Below, piece after piece: positions 44,853 to 55,767 of a stretch of DNA of 64,000 nt. The notes beneath the pieces were generated by a model. That model was not told where the DNA came from. It searched no databases and saw only the letters and a list, made by a program, of their open reading frames with translations. Made by a program: the position numbers and the translations under genes. Position 1 is the stretch's first letter. Every line of letters starts with the position of its first letter. The stretch covers positions 248,001 through 312,000 of the forward strand of contig MCGO01000015.1 of NCBI GenBank assembly GCA_002104985.1. The letters run 5' to 3'. Origin of the DNA: Rhizoclosmatium globosum (Eukaryota; Chytridiomycota; Chytridiomycetes; Chytridiales; Chytriomycetaceae).

Positions 44853-46407
44853 TAATTGATGGTTGAATGATTCAGACCAATAAATTCAACTATTTTCCTA
44901 TCAGTCAACTTTGCTCTTTGCCAAGCCTGTCATTCTGCACAGAAATGCAGATTTACTGAGCTTTAGAGTGGAAAACAAATTACAATTCAATCATGGATGC
45001 TGTATGATTAAACTCCTCCTTTGGTCAACCCAACACAATTAATGGATTCCAGGCTTTATCATCAATTATCACCAAAGATATCAACCATCATCTGCTGCAA
45101 CCAAGTACACGACAGACTGACCTTTGACGCAGGGCTCCAGACACCATGACTCTTGTGGTCTACACAGATTCAGATTGGGCAGGCAATGTCAAGGCAATTG
45201 AACAATCTGAAGAGTAAACCAGCGTAGAGTTAAGTGGAATACGCGAGGCCTCAATAGAAATAGGGTTCAGCTTTTAGCTTGGTCGGATTAAAGAAGGAGA
45301 CTGGCTGCTTGCAATTCATAATTATGTTCAAGAAACCTAATTTGGGGGATGTCTTATCAACAAAAAGGTGGCATCAGAGATATGGAGACGGCAACGGGAG
45401 AGAACGAGAGAGGTATAAACCTTATAGATTGGGATATGTAAAGGGAAAGGTAGAATGTAATACGTAACAAATGCGCACCTGAATGTCAAACAAACAACTC
45501 TTCAGGGAAAGAAGAAAAGCGCAAGGATTTTGGGGGCAATGCTTTTTGGGAGCGGAGCGGGAGGAAATGGAGATGGAAGAACACTAACAACTTTGACACA
45601 ATTGGAACATATCACGCAAATTGTGACTTTGTCTCCACAGCAACAAAGATATTCAACTCAGCACGACCAGCTTTTGGTTTACGTTAGCCAGATCTACCAT
45701 CTTAACTTGCAGTAAGCTCCAACCTACTATAGCCACGTCCTCAACAATGGCCAAATGGCTACAACAGCTCAGGCAAGTGTTTTGCACAGCAGTTGAATCC
45801 AGCTGTTTTGTTTACAGATTACCAAAGGGCCATCATAATTGGTACAATAACAAGTTGTTGAATAGACTAGATTTATTATTCCTCTATTCAGTATACAAGC
45901 TGAAATCAGAACACCAGAATCTGTTTATTGACATTGTTAACAAGCCCAAGAAGGCCCCAATTAATGTTCCAACTTTTTCTCTCTATATATCTCTCTCTAA
46001 AGAATACAAGCGCAAGTATCCCTGTGTCTCAAGTCTGATGCAAGGAGTAAAGACGCGGGATGGAAATGGGAAGGAACAGGAGATTAGAAACAAGGGGGCA
46101 TCGGGGACTTTTGGGAACATAAAGGCAGGCGGCGTTCTAATAATAAACATAGTATTGGATCTCCTAAATCCCATTATGTCCCACAGTTAGAGAATGAGAT
46201 CTTGGACCCGAAATTGTAGGGTCTAACACAAGTCCCACCAACAATCAAAACATATGGACGTAAAATGTTATTACATACAAGAAGACATCCACACAAATAA
46301 CATTGAACTTGTTTACATCTTGATCAGTAGAAAGAAAGTGGTGGTATATTTGATGGGGTTTGATTCTAATTGGCTTCTTTAGAATTATAAGAAAAAAAGT
46401 TCCAAAA
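44853..46407. other. AT-rich accessory intergenic region with decayed coding fragments
   Basis: About 1.5 kb with no intact gene. It contains a copia-like fragment (listed separately), a 147-codon open stretch at 45747-46190 of unknown origin with composition unlike the housekeeping genes, and CT-rich low-complexity sequence around 45978-45998. It separates the MCT transporter from the Crinkler-like gene and looks like transposon-scarred DNA. Confidence 0.55.
45146..45290 (+). mobile_element. Decayed Ty1/copia-like RNase H fragment
   Basis: The text LVVYTDSDWAGNVK matches the start of the copia RNase H domain (Y-x-D-x-D-W-A-G). After an in-frame stop comes SVELSGIREASIEIG, which resembles the ALSS/T-EAEYIA motif that follows about 40 residues later in intact elements. 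The interval is shortened and no LTR or neighbouring polymerase domain is visible, so this is a dead remnant. The match is short; confidence is moderate. Confidence 0.45.
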
Positions 46408-48616
46408 ATGGAACACGCTGTTACACTTGTGTGCACTCTTGTTTCACACCCTCGCTATCCAACGTTCACCATTCAAATTAATCCTGCTGCAAATGTCTAT
46501 GATCTGAAGAAACTGATTGTTGCTGAACTGATCCAAACACTAAAGCTGTAGACTTGGTCGTGGTTCGAACCACCTCTCTTACTAAAATACCTGGAGCTGC
46601 AACAGTCAAGGGTGTGGACCCTGTAGCCTTGGATCAACTCCTTCAAACACTCTCAATGGATGAGTTTGGAAATGCGCAGCAGTGGGAGTCAAAGCATGAA
46701 ACTGTATCAGAGTTTCAATCTCTCCTTGGGGCTAACTTGTTAAAACCTATGGAACAAACAAGTGTTTGCTTAAAGGTGATACACCTCCTGGTTTTTGTTT
46801 ATACTGGATCACTGATGTCTTTTAAGGTGATGAGAAGCACTGCAAAAGTGGGCTTATATGGTTCATTCCCTGACAAAGGCAATAACATAAATGATCTCAA
46901 CCACATCATAGTGTTCTATATCTTGCCAGTAACTCTAGTCTCAGATGCTCTGGCAAGTGCAAGGACTACACTTCCCAACAAGGTCGTTATTTGCAATGGT
47001 CCCCTCATTTCAAACAAACACTTCATGACTCCTGTTGACTCCCTTGAGTGGGGACAAAAACTTATGAAGTTGGTTGACAGTGGGAGCTCTGTGCTGCTAT
47101 ATGGTAACTGGCAAACTGGCAAAACCAGTTCTTTGTTTTTTCTGCAAGAGAGGGCTGTTGCAGCAAAGAAACATGTAATCCGAATTGATATGCTCACAGA
47201 ATCCAAAAGTTTGCGTCTCCATTCAAAAGGATTGTATCATTTTTTGGCATCCAAGTTCTTCCCTGCTGAGAAGGATTCATTGCCTGAGTTTGATTGCTCC
47301 CAATTCTGCAAATTAATCCAAGACCGCTTTGGAGAAGGACGCCTACTCTTGCTTGTGGATGAATATGATTCATTCCTGACTATTTGTAGGGGCAAAAAAG
47401 GATATCTCATCGATATGAACAAATTAATATCCCTCACACAAAATCTTCGGAACACCTTTTCATGTATTGTCTGTGTTGGATGTTTTTCAATTGTTGCATG
47501 CCAAATTTCACCTGATGCTTCAGAGAAAGAGTCAGCCACAATGTTTCAGCCATTTGACGTTGTTTCACCATGGAACAAGACTACTCTTGTTGAAACAACT
47601 TCATTTGCAAAGGACGTTTTCAGTCAAATTTGTAAGGACATCTATATATCACATGGACTCTCAGTGCAGCAAGGAGTTGTCAACGACATTTGGGAAACAA
47701 CTCGAGGTCATCCTGGATTTTCCATGTGGCTTGTTGTTACTTCTATAGAAGAAGGATTAAAAAGGGGTCAAATCCTGTGTGTGAAGGATTGGATGACTGC
47801 AAAACAAGAAAAGCACCTACAAGATTTGTGTGAAACTCCTACAATGCAAAAAATTCTACAAACTGCTCAAGCTTTGAAATTACCAAATCAGCTCTTTATC
47901 GCCTTGTCCGCGATAATGAAGTGCATTGTGAAAAACGTATTAGTTTGTTCTTCTGTGCAGTGGGTGTTGGTTATTGCCCAGAGAATCAAGAAGGCATTCA
48001 CTTCTCAATCCCTATTATTCGTGATGTCTTGCTTCAAAAGTTCTATTCAAACTGTGACAACATAGCTGCCTTTATTGATATTCCTAAAAGTCCACCCTCA
48101 AACTTCTTGGAGTCTCTCTTGATCAAAGCTTTACCATACATGAAGGCAGAGGAGATTTTGGATCCCTTGGGTGTTATCAAAAACAGGCTTGGAGAGGCAG
48201 CTGTTCATGCAGAGACCTATCGGATTCTACACAGCTTGCTCCGTCAAGCAGATGTAAGAATTTTGACAGAAACAAGAGCTGTGAAGGATTCCAAGATGCG
48301 ATACAATCTTTGGCTGAAAAACTCTCTTATGGCAAGAGGTATTGAATTCAAAACAGAGTTAACTGTTCAGCAAGTATTGGAGGCTTCCAATGACCAACTC
48401 ATTCAATATGCATCAAGTGAACCCCAGGAAATGCTTATTGTGAACTTTGTCAGGAAAGAAGCTGAAAGCATTGAGTTCCCTCTAGATATCAAGCCAACTA
48501 ATTGGCCATCAAATACAAAGTTCTCTGTGTTGTTTGTCCATGTTCAGGGAGACATTAAAAGTGGTTTGCATTTCCGGATTGCGCGAAATGGGGATGCAGA
48601 TTGGATGGATGAATAA
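46408..48616 (+). CDS. Crinkler (CRN)-like protein: header, P-loop NTPase and nuclease-like C-terminal domain (frame-broken)
   Basis: The start is ATG at 46408. A short ubiquitin-like header (FTIQINPAANVYDLKKLI) and a linker with GANLLKPMEQ lead to a P-loop NTPase with Walker A LLYGNWQTGKTSS (near 47100), Walker B LLLLVDEYDSF and a downstream FSCIVCVG strand. The C-terminal part (from about 47890) has EAAVHAETYRILHSLL and RYNLWLKNSLMARGIEF, in the style of the restriction-endonuclease-fold domains on CRN/CR effectors. There are no introns and codons are AT-rich, unlike flanking genes. The frame breaks near 46535 and 47885; both fit one lost base in an A run. Beyond 48616 an adjacent frame stays open to 48764, so the C-terminus is uncertain. 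In chytrids such proteins may act on hosts or in self/non-self conflict; the role here is unknown. Confidence 0.72.
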
Positions 48617-48866
48617 ATTTATTATGGTTCTGTTTCGTGAGAAAACAGGCTTTACCTGTTTTGATTCAGGTACAGGATATACCAGAAGAAATTACAGGCA
48701 GTTTGTATTGCGGACACTGGAAGGAACAGACAAACAATTATCAGTGTGGACTGCCTTTTGTTAAACAAAATATTCAGTGCTCCTCAGTTCAGAAGTGAGA
48801 TATCAACAGATAGTCATGACAAGACCATGTTCCATTTCCAACAAAGAATGCACGAAATTAAAGTTT

Positions 48867-51453
48867 TTATTGCTTCAATATCAAAATATCAGTAACACCA
48901 TCGGCGTCCTTGACCTTCTTGCAGACTGCTTTCAAAATAACACCCAATCGTGGCTTGTTCTCCTGGAACTTCATTTTATCCTTAATCAAAGCCACAATCT
49001 CCTTGATGGTCTTTGGTGGATTTGGTCTTGACAGAAGCGTTCGAATATCTTGTTCAGTGAGGAGATCTGAAGATGAAAGTGAGAACCAAAATAAGATTAT
49101 GCGCCAACAGTATGGACCAACACTTACTCTCATTGCTCAAGGCAGGAACGGGGGCGTGCTTCCACTTGCAGCGTTAATCTCAGGCGTCAATCCGGCGACA
49201 AGCTTGGACTTGGTACCTTCTTCTTGCTACCGCCCCGCAACTCCTCCAACCGCGGACTTGTAGCCATCAAAGGAGGCGACTTTTGACTTCCCCCTACCGT
49301 TGGAGACCCTTGCTTTTTCAAGCTGGGTGAAGCCCCACTCTTTTGTTTCGGGAACAAGTCAGCTGTGCTCGGCGCAGGTGGAACAACAGGTGCAGCCGCT
49401 TCCGTCTTGGCTTTCTTTCCATCCAAATTCGGGCTCGCGTCCGATTTACGTTTTCGATCCACAAGGTCTGGAGAACCGCCAGAACCACTCCCACCCAACT
49501 TCAACTTGATTTTCGTGCCGCCTCCAGCAGCCAAATCAGGACTTGTAGATCCGCCACGTTCTCCTCCGACTTCATTGACTTTGCTTGTGAGAGCACTGAC
49601 GCTTGACACGGTGGTTGTGCTTTTGAGAATGTCTCGCATCGCGTTGATGTTGACACCGCCGTACATGGCTTTACGTGCGGCAGATTCAGCATCATATCCA
49701 CGGATGTCTTCCTTCTTTTTGGCTTTGGCGATTTTGGCGGCAATGACGAGAGGAGATTCTGTGGTGGGAAGAGATGGGGACGGCTGAGAGAGTGAAGGAG
49801 TTCCTTGCTTGGATGGGTTTGTGGAGGAATTGGTTGTTGCTGCTGGTTGTTGAGGCGTTGGTTCTGGTTCTGAGTCATCGTCGTCTTCATCGTCGTCTGA
49901 AATATATAGGTCGTCTTTTGCATGCTTTTTGAGCGCTTTTTTGAGTTTCTGTGGTATGTGTGTTAAGTGATCTGTGCACGATCAATCCACAAACAAACCT
50001 TTTCTTGTTTAGAAACAGATTTCCGTTTTAATGCCTCCATTTCAAAAGCAAGCTCATCCTTTTCCTCATCCAACTCTTCAAAAGTAGCGCGTCCAATCTT
50101 TTTGCCGTACTCTCGCTTCTTTGCTTCACGAGCCTCCTCCTCATTCTCAATTCCAAAATCAGGGTTTTCGTCGTCACTCATTTCGTGGTCGAAATCAATC
50201 TCTTCGTTCAATCCGTCAGCATTGAGCGTCGGTCGTGGAGGTGGTCGATGTGCATTTGCAACAGACGCAGCAATAGCTGGATTTAGTTTTTTCAGTTGAC
50301 GAGCGACTTGTTCCCGTTCTTCTTTTGTCAAGGTGATTCCATCCACTTCGATCGCGATTTCATCTTCCTAGCCTTGCAGTTAGCTTTCCAATATATTGAA
50401 CCCAAACACTCACAGTCTTCTTTTTCCCCAGCAGAGATCCAGCATTCTCCCATCGATCCAGTCCCTTTTTCGCTTGTTGAGCCATCTTTTCCTCCGCCTC
50501 CTCAGTTGTAAACGTTTGGAACTTTGGTTTTGCGACGAGCTTATGGATTTTCGTAACGGGTGTAACGACGAATGTGTTTGCCCCTTGGGCTGGCTGTTTA
50601 TTAAGGAGTTGGAAAATTAGAATTGATGGGGGTTTTGGATGAATGGAGGTTTGAGACGCGTCCGTCAGTTCTTTCCAGCAATTGATTCCTCAATGCTCCG
50701 ACGCACGAATTCTCATTTCGCATGAGTTCTTTGATGACACGAAATCAACTGCACCCTTCAAGGTCTCTACAACTTACAGGAGCAACAACAAGAAGAACTC
50801 GATCAGACGAAGCCTTATCAACCTCAACAGATCCAACCAACACTTCAGGAAGTGGACCCTCCTTAGAGTCACGCAAAATCCAAGGAAATCGATCCGGGTC
50901 CTTTCGTTTCGCACGAGCGAGCGGGTCTTCGCCTTCCTCCGCAACACCAAAGAACATTTGACGAGTTTTTTCTGAAACTTTGTGGATATTTGCTTGTTTG
51001 GGCTGTTTTGGAGAGGGTGGTGTGGTTGAGTGAAGGGACAGCAATACCAAGTTTAGCCTCACCCTCCAGCCGCCTTTGCCGCATACATATTGTGGAGAGC
51101 CGAGCGCGAGCCCGCACTGATCTTGCTGATGTCCGCCTCGGAGTAGTTCTTTGGGAGAGAGTGAGCACAACCAAGACCAACCAACCAACCAATCGCACCT
51201 TGAGTGGCTTCCCGTCAAAACCAAGTTTGACGACCGGTTCTTCGCTTTTGACGTCGTTTGCTTCTTCTTTGACGTTGTCGTCGTCGGTGCGCGGCTGTTC
51301 GAGCGACGCGAGTTCTGGAATTCGCCGGTGCATCCGAATCGGCGCAACGAGCGACGACAGCGGCGCAGACGGCGGAAAGCGAATCACGTGCGCGAGAATG
51401 TCGCCGTGGCCCGACGAGACTAGCCGGAACTCGTCGTACTCGCCAAATGACAT
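48867..51453 (-). CDS. TFG1: TFIIF alpha subunit (RAP74/Tfg1)
   Basis: The large subunit of general transcription factor IIF, which binds RNA polymerase II. From ATG at 51453: EYDEFRLVSSGHGDIL, RFPPSAPLSSLVAPIRMHRR (dimerisation triple barrel), KRKDPDRFPWILRDSKEG, a charged middle (EEEAREAKKREYGKKIGRA, acidic DDDEDDDD run), Ser/Pro/Lys-rich linker, and the C-terminal winged helix LLTEQDIRTLLSRPNPP with LGVILKAVCKKVKD. About seven introns. The one near 49200 (gtacca...tgcaag) is needed to join GSKKK in frame with the exon leading to the winged helix; without it a stop appears. The MITE-like element lies 45 bp upstream of the start codon. Architecture is complete and convincing. Confidence 0.88.
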
Positions 51454-51498
51454 GTCTTTGGTTTGTGCTCTGTTTGGGAGAAAGAAAAATAGAACTTA

Positions 51499-51768
51499 CA
51501 GCCGTTTCCCCAAAACTTTGCACTCCAACAAAATTTCACACTTGTTTTTGTGGTTTGCTTCCAAGTACAACACAACCATACCAACTCCCAACTCCATGAA
51601 CAAGTCCTAGTTAGCATGCTGATGGAGTCAAACCATCAAAGCTGTGAGACGTACTCAAGGCATGGCCAAGCTTTGTTGTCCCCAGTGTCAGGATCGGAGG
51701 TGTCGGAACAAACTGGAAGAAAAAACAAGAAATGTGAAATTCCAGTGCAAGGTTTTGGGAAACGGCTG
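51499..51768. mobile_element. MITE-like non-autonomous DNA transposon (Tc1/mariner style)
   Basis: A 270-bp element bounded by long imperfect terminal inverted repeats. The left end reads CAGCCGTTTCCCCAAAACTT... from 51499, and the right end is its reverse complement, ending ...GGGAAACGGCTG at 51768. The repeat extends about 60 bp inward with small gaps (aatttcaca is shared). Both sides are flanked by TA (51497-51498 and 51769-51770), the target-site duplication of Tc1/mariner elements. The inside has no transposase; short open stretches there are probably meaningless. It overlaps the promoter region of TFIIF alpha. Confidence 0.75.
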
Positions 51769-53691
51769 TAAAAAAGAATGAGTCTTTAATTACTAGCACA
51801 GCGATAGAGGAACTTATTTAGGGCGTCAGAACGAAGACCGAGTTTGTGACTTGAATTATCAATTGTAATAACGGAAACGTAACCCTCAGAACATTAAGGT
51901 GCAATAGAATTACCTCCACCACACGATTCTTCAGCTGGATATTTGATGAATTCGCATGTTTCATCTGTAGAGGCACTTGTTCCACAAGTAAAGGTGCATC
52001 AGGAAAAAATAAAAGGACATATGTCATTCATCTCCTTTATATGCCTTGTGATGTCCGAATTTTCCGAAGGTGCGTTGTGACACCCCCCCCTGATTACCAG
52101 CCATTTCAAATGTCACGAATGCCTTGGAAAGGCTTCTGAACACAATTCGCAATCTCCAAATAAATACAACACATGGAGAATCATTTTTGCTTCAGGAACT
52201 AATTAGTGATGTATCCCTGCTCTTTGGAAGTGCTTCGAGATAAGCTCCAAAATTCAGGTATTATATTGCCAATTCAGTTTGTAAATGACATAAAATTGTG
52301 TGTATTTGATTGAATTTATTCAATAATCGCGAAAGAAACAGTACACAATTACGTTGGAGCAGAGAACTAATCGCGAAGTCTAACTTGACTCTTTCGTAGC
52401 TATATCCTAATTTGAGGGGCACTCTTCGAGTCGTCGTCGTTTGCATCGTCTTTTGCATCGTCGCGCATTGTTGCTGCGTCTGCTAAGCTCTCGTAATATT
52501 TTTTAGTTGTTATTGTTAGGCATACAGTCAGATATGTAGACACTCTCCTTTGTATGGGCTTGTAGCAGTTGTGTACTCACGACAGCGAAACAAGGAAGTT
52601 AGCACGCAATAAAGCTTAAATAGTAAGAGACATAATGATCTTTAAACGTTTACGTTGTGTTTGACAGAGTTTTTTTTGGAAGTGGAGTTGTGAGCCACCG
52701 GGATGTATTTCTACTTGCCACTTACAACAAATGAATCATTCTGACGTTTGTTTTTGTTTACGTGACTGATAGAGAAAAACGAAGAAGAAAATGTACATAT
52801 ATAAACAGTCTGTAATCACGTTCACTATATTAAATTATACTAATTTGCGTTCATTCTGCTCACTTTCAAAATAGAATCAATAACAAGAAAATTCACATTG
52901 CATGGGGATTTATCTTCAAAATTTGATCGTTTGACTTTCATTTGATGCAATTTCTTGTAATATTCAGATCAAAGTCAATGGTTAATGGTTGTTTGTATCA
53001 ATTGTTTATTTACATGGCAATTGCCCAAATTTAATTTAAAGCTGTTTGAGCTATATTTTAAATAGATTGTTCAAATTCGGAAAGGGTTCTTGTGCCTACT
53101 ATAATTAGTTGCAATGCCCCAAAGTGATTTGGAATTGGCATAGGCATTTGACGACTATTTGTTGTATGTGACACGGCTTTCGAATGTGGCGTATAAGTTT
53201 TTTATGACTAAACATGCGTCGAAATGCTTGTCCAATCAGTCGAACCCTCGAAAGGACCTTCTGATGAAAAGGTTTTTTCCCTGATGTGAAGCATAGCAAG
53301 AAACTTCTCTTTATCGGTACCCTATCGGTGTGTAATATTACTGACAGATTTCTTTACGGACAGAGAATATGCGAGATGTATCGTTTGTTTGAACAAGTTT
53401 CCTGGACAGCCGCTTTTTCCGTTAGCGACAAAATGAGGAGACCAAAATGCTACTGATAAGAGAGTAAGTTACATAGTTTGCAATGATTTATTGGAATTGA
53501 TCGGCACTGCGACTGCATTGATGATAACAATTGTTTACAGCAAATTGCTCATACCAAGTCACTCATTTATTTCTACCGTCGTAAGGCCTCATGAAACACG
53601 GTAATATATTCGCCTTAATGTTATGTACAAAACACCGTGACTCTAATGAGACAATTTATTGTAACGATCCCCTTTAACAAATTTGATTGAT
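51769..53691. other. Gene-poor AT-rich region
   Basis: About 1.9 kb with no supported gene. Open frames are short and of mixed composition, and no tRNA or rRNA signature was seen. A run of eight C lies near 52082-52089. This is likely intergenic DNA with decayed inserts, next to the MITE. Confidence 0.5.
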
Positions 53692-54328
53692 TTAGAAGAC
53701 AAAAGCGGCAGCCACGGCAACAGAGACAGCAGCCATAGCAGATGAAGCTCCAGAGTAGATCGCAGTTTGTGGAGCAACAGTGGTGGAATAAGCACGTTGG
53801 CAAGTTCCTGGAACTCCTGGACCAGCAACAGCTGGTGGAGCACAAACCAAACCATCCTCACACTGTGGAGCGAACGCAACACCTCCTCCACACTTTCCAC
53901 CAACTGAATTCTTGACAATTTGGCAAGTTCCAGCAGCACCTGGAGCAGCAACAGCTGGACCAACACAAGCCAAAGCACCCTCGCACTTTGGAGCGAACGC
54001 GATTCCACCTCCACAAGTACCCCAACAACATTCTTGACGTATTGGCAGGTACCGTTGGTAGTGGCGGTGACTCCAGAGCAGAGCAAGTTAGAAGCACAGC
54101 ATCTGGCTCCAGCTGGGCAGGCAACGTTCACGCCTGGGTCGGCCTGAGTACAGATTCGTCTGGAAGAGCTGGTTTACGGACACAGGTCTTTTGGTTTAAG
54201 CAGTAGAGGTTGGAGTTGGCGCATGTTGGCTCTGGAACGCCTGGGAGACAAGCGTCACCTTCGAGTTGTCCGTTGGCAGCAAAAGCGGTAGCAGCGAAAA
54301 GGGAGGCAAAGATAGCGGTGACTTGCAT
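53692..54328 (-). CDS. Secreted cysteine-rich repeat protein, probably GPI-anchored (frame-broken)
   Basis: The start is ATG at 54328 with a signal peptide (MQVTAIFASLFAATAFA). The mature part has many cysteines: GDACLPGVPEPTCANSNLYC, CPAGARCCASNLLCSG, then two tandem repeats of about 40 residues built on C-[QY]-x-VKN-x-VGG-x-CGGG-x-AFAP-x-C. The C-terminus is a short spacer and a hydrophobic tail (SSAMAAVSVAVAAAFVF), typical of GPI signals. Frame breaks lie near 54150 and 54018; the second is in a G run that looks one base short. Conserved cysteines continue on both sides. Likely a cell-surface or secreted protein of zoospores or wall; function unknown. Confidence 0.72.
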
Positions 54329-54804
54329 TTTTGGTGGTTTGGGGCTAAATTTGTGGTAGTTGGGATTCAGCGAAATTGGCTTTTTGAAGCCATAAATTGG
54401 GTTTGCCGTCACCGCCACTGGAGATGGTACTCCGAAAGCCCTGAAAGTGCACTTACTTCCGTACAGCCACATTCCATCCATTTTGCGTTTGGAATTCTTC
54501 TTTTCAGATATATGAAGGCACAATCCATATCAATCAGGAGGTCAAATCTACTTTGTGTTTGAAACCTCCCTACCGTTTTATCAATCGTGTTAAATAATTG
54601 ACTTTCGGTATCAAAACCAAAATTTGTTGAAGCGTGCACACTTGAAGTTATATGAATAGTGAGTGCGTTTCATTTTCCAAATTACACCTAAATTAACCAT
54701 TTTCGAGTTGGACGAGATGACAGTGTATGACAAGCTTTAATTATTCTGATTAATTTACGATAATTTACCTCCATACACTTTATTGATAGACTGAGCTAAC
54801 AAAA
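54329..54804. other. Intergenic spacer
   Basis: Upstream DNA of the Cys-rich gene and 3' flank of the ubiquitin hydrolase gene. An open stretch continues from the Cys-rich gene's frame but has no protein-like composition. I see nothing else. Confidence 0.45.
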
Positions 54805-55601
54805 TTAATCCTGCTGTCCAGCGAGGGCAACGACAGTAAACGTATTTCCATCAGGATCACGAGCGATAAATTGTTGAATAGCATTTACAGCAACAGTCAA
54901 GAACGCTTCGCCGTCGTCTCCACAAGTTCCGTGCAAAACAGGACCCGACTTTCGTCCATCCAGTTCATACACCTTTCCACCCACTGGAACAAACGCAATA
55001 AAATGCAAATCAACATCTTCTTCTGCAGATGGTGCATGCGTTTGGCCTTCCAGAGACGACTGCTCATGGATTCGTTTGAGGTCTTCGTCAGTTTCCAAAG
55101 CCTTGGCACGATCATCGGGCGACAGTGGAGCAAGCTTCGTAAATAAATTGTTCATGGCGCCAGAGCCTTATACGTTAAAGACTGTTGTTAGTCCACAGAG
55201 ACGCGTGTTTCAAGTAGAGTACAATACCCAAATCCAAGGAGCTTCCACCGTTTGCAAGAGCATGTAAAATGGCAATCGTTCCACATGCATTTCCGATAGT
55301 CTGCTTAATAAAAAGTGGTCCGTCGGATGAAGGAGCGACTTGGGTGCCTAAGGGTTCTCCTTTCTCACAAGCAGAGACGGGAAACAAAAGCAACAGAGCC
55401 TTGATTGGACGTGGAATGAAACCCAGCGCATCCTGGTCAAGACCCCAGACATCTGTGAAGGCAATCTTGTTTGAAGCGGGGATGCCCAGCTTATCGAGGT
55501 ATTCATTCATGACCTACAAAGTGTCGCTATTAGTCAAGCCAATGAAAGCAATCAAGTACATCAGGGTTTGACTCGAGAGGAAGCCAGTGTTGGTGGGCCA
55601 T
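54805..55601 (-). CDS. YUH1: Ubiquitin C-terminal hydrolase, UCHL3/Yuh1 type (peptidase C12)
   Basis: A cysteine protease that releases small adducts from the ubiquitin or NEDD8 C-terminus. Exon 1 (ATG 55601) gives MAHQHWLPLESNPD; after an intron, NEYLDKLGIP, AFTDVWGLD and PRPIKALLLLFPV. The catalytic cysteine lies in IKQTIGNACGTIAILHAL. The last exon has LSPDDRAKALETDEDLKRIHE, EGQTHAPS (crossover loop), the catalytic histidine in DLHFIAFV and the aspartate in YELDGRK, then FIARDPDGNTFTVVAL. All catalytic residues are present and the length matches UCHL3. It is divergent from the Clr2-like gene with 166 bp between start codons. Confidence 0.94.
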
Positions 55602-55767
55602 TTCGTGATTGATTTCTTTCGCTCTGACAGAGAATGCACACAGTTCTTCCACTTCCTCCCAATCTCGGCGGCGACGAGTCCACACATCCAATTGAAACGC
55701 CGTCGGTTGTCGCTCTTGGAATCGTTGAATCGCAGGGCTGGCTGGGCCGAATCTCAAAGAAGGTGCG

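Noticed and set aside
46555..46580. Possible tRNA B-box (ggttcgaacc) on the plus strand
   Set aside because: It is a short perfect palindrome within the CRN-like coding text. No acceptor stem, D-arm or anticodon arm can be formed around it.
51454..51597. An upstream coding exon extending TFIIF alpha to an ATG at 51597
   Set aside because: The exon can be spliced in frame, but most of it lies inside the MITE-like element. TFIIF alpha has a good start at 51453.
51769..53600. Small genes in the gene-poor region
   Set aside because: The open frames are under 80 codons with random composition and no splice-linked partners.
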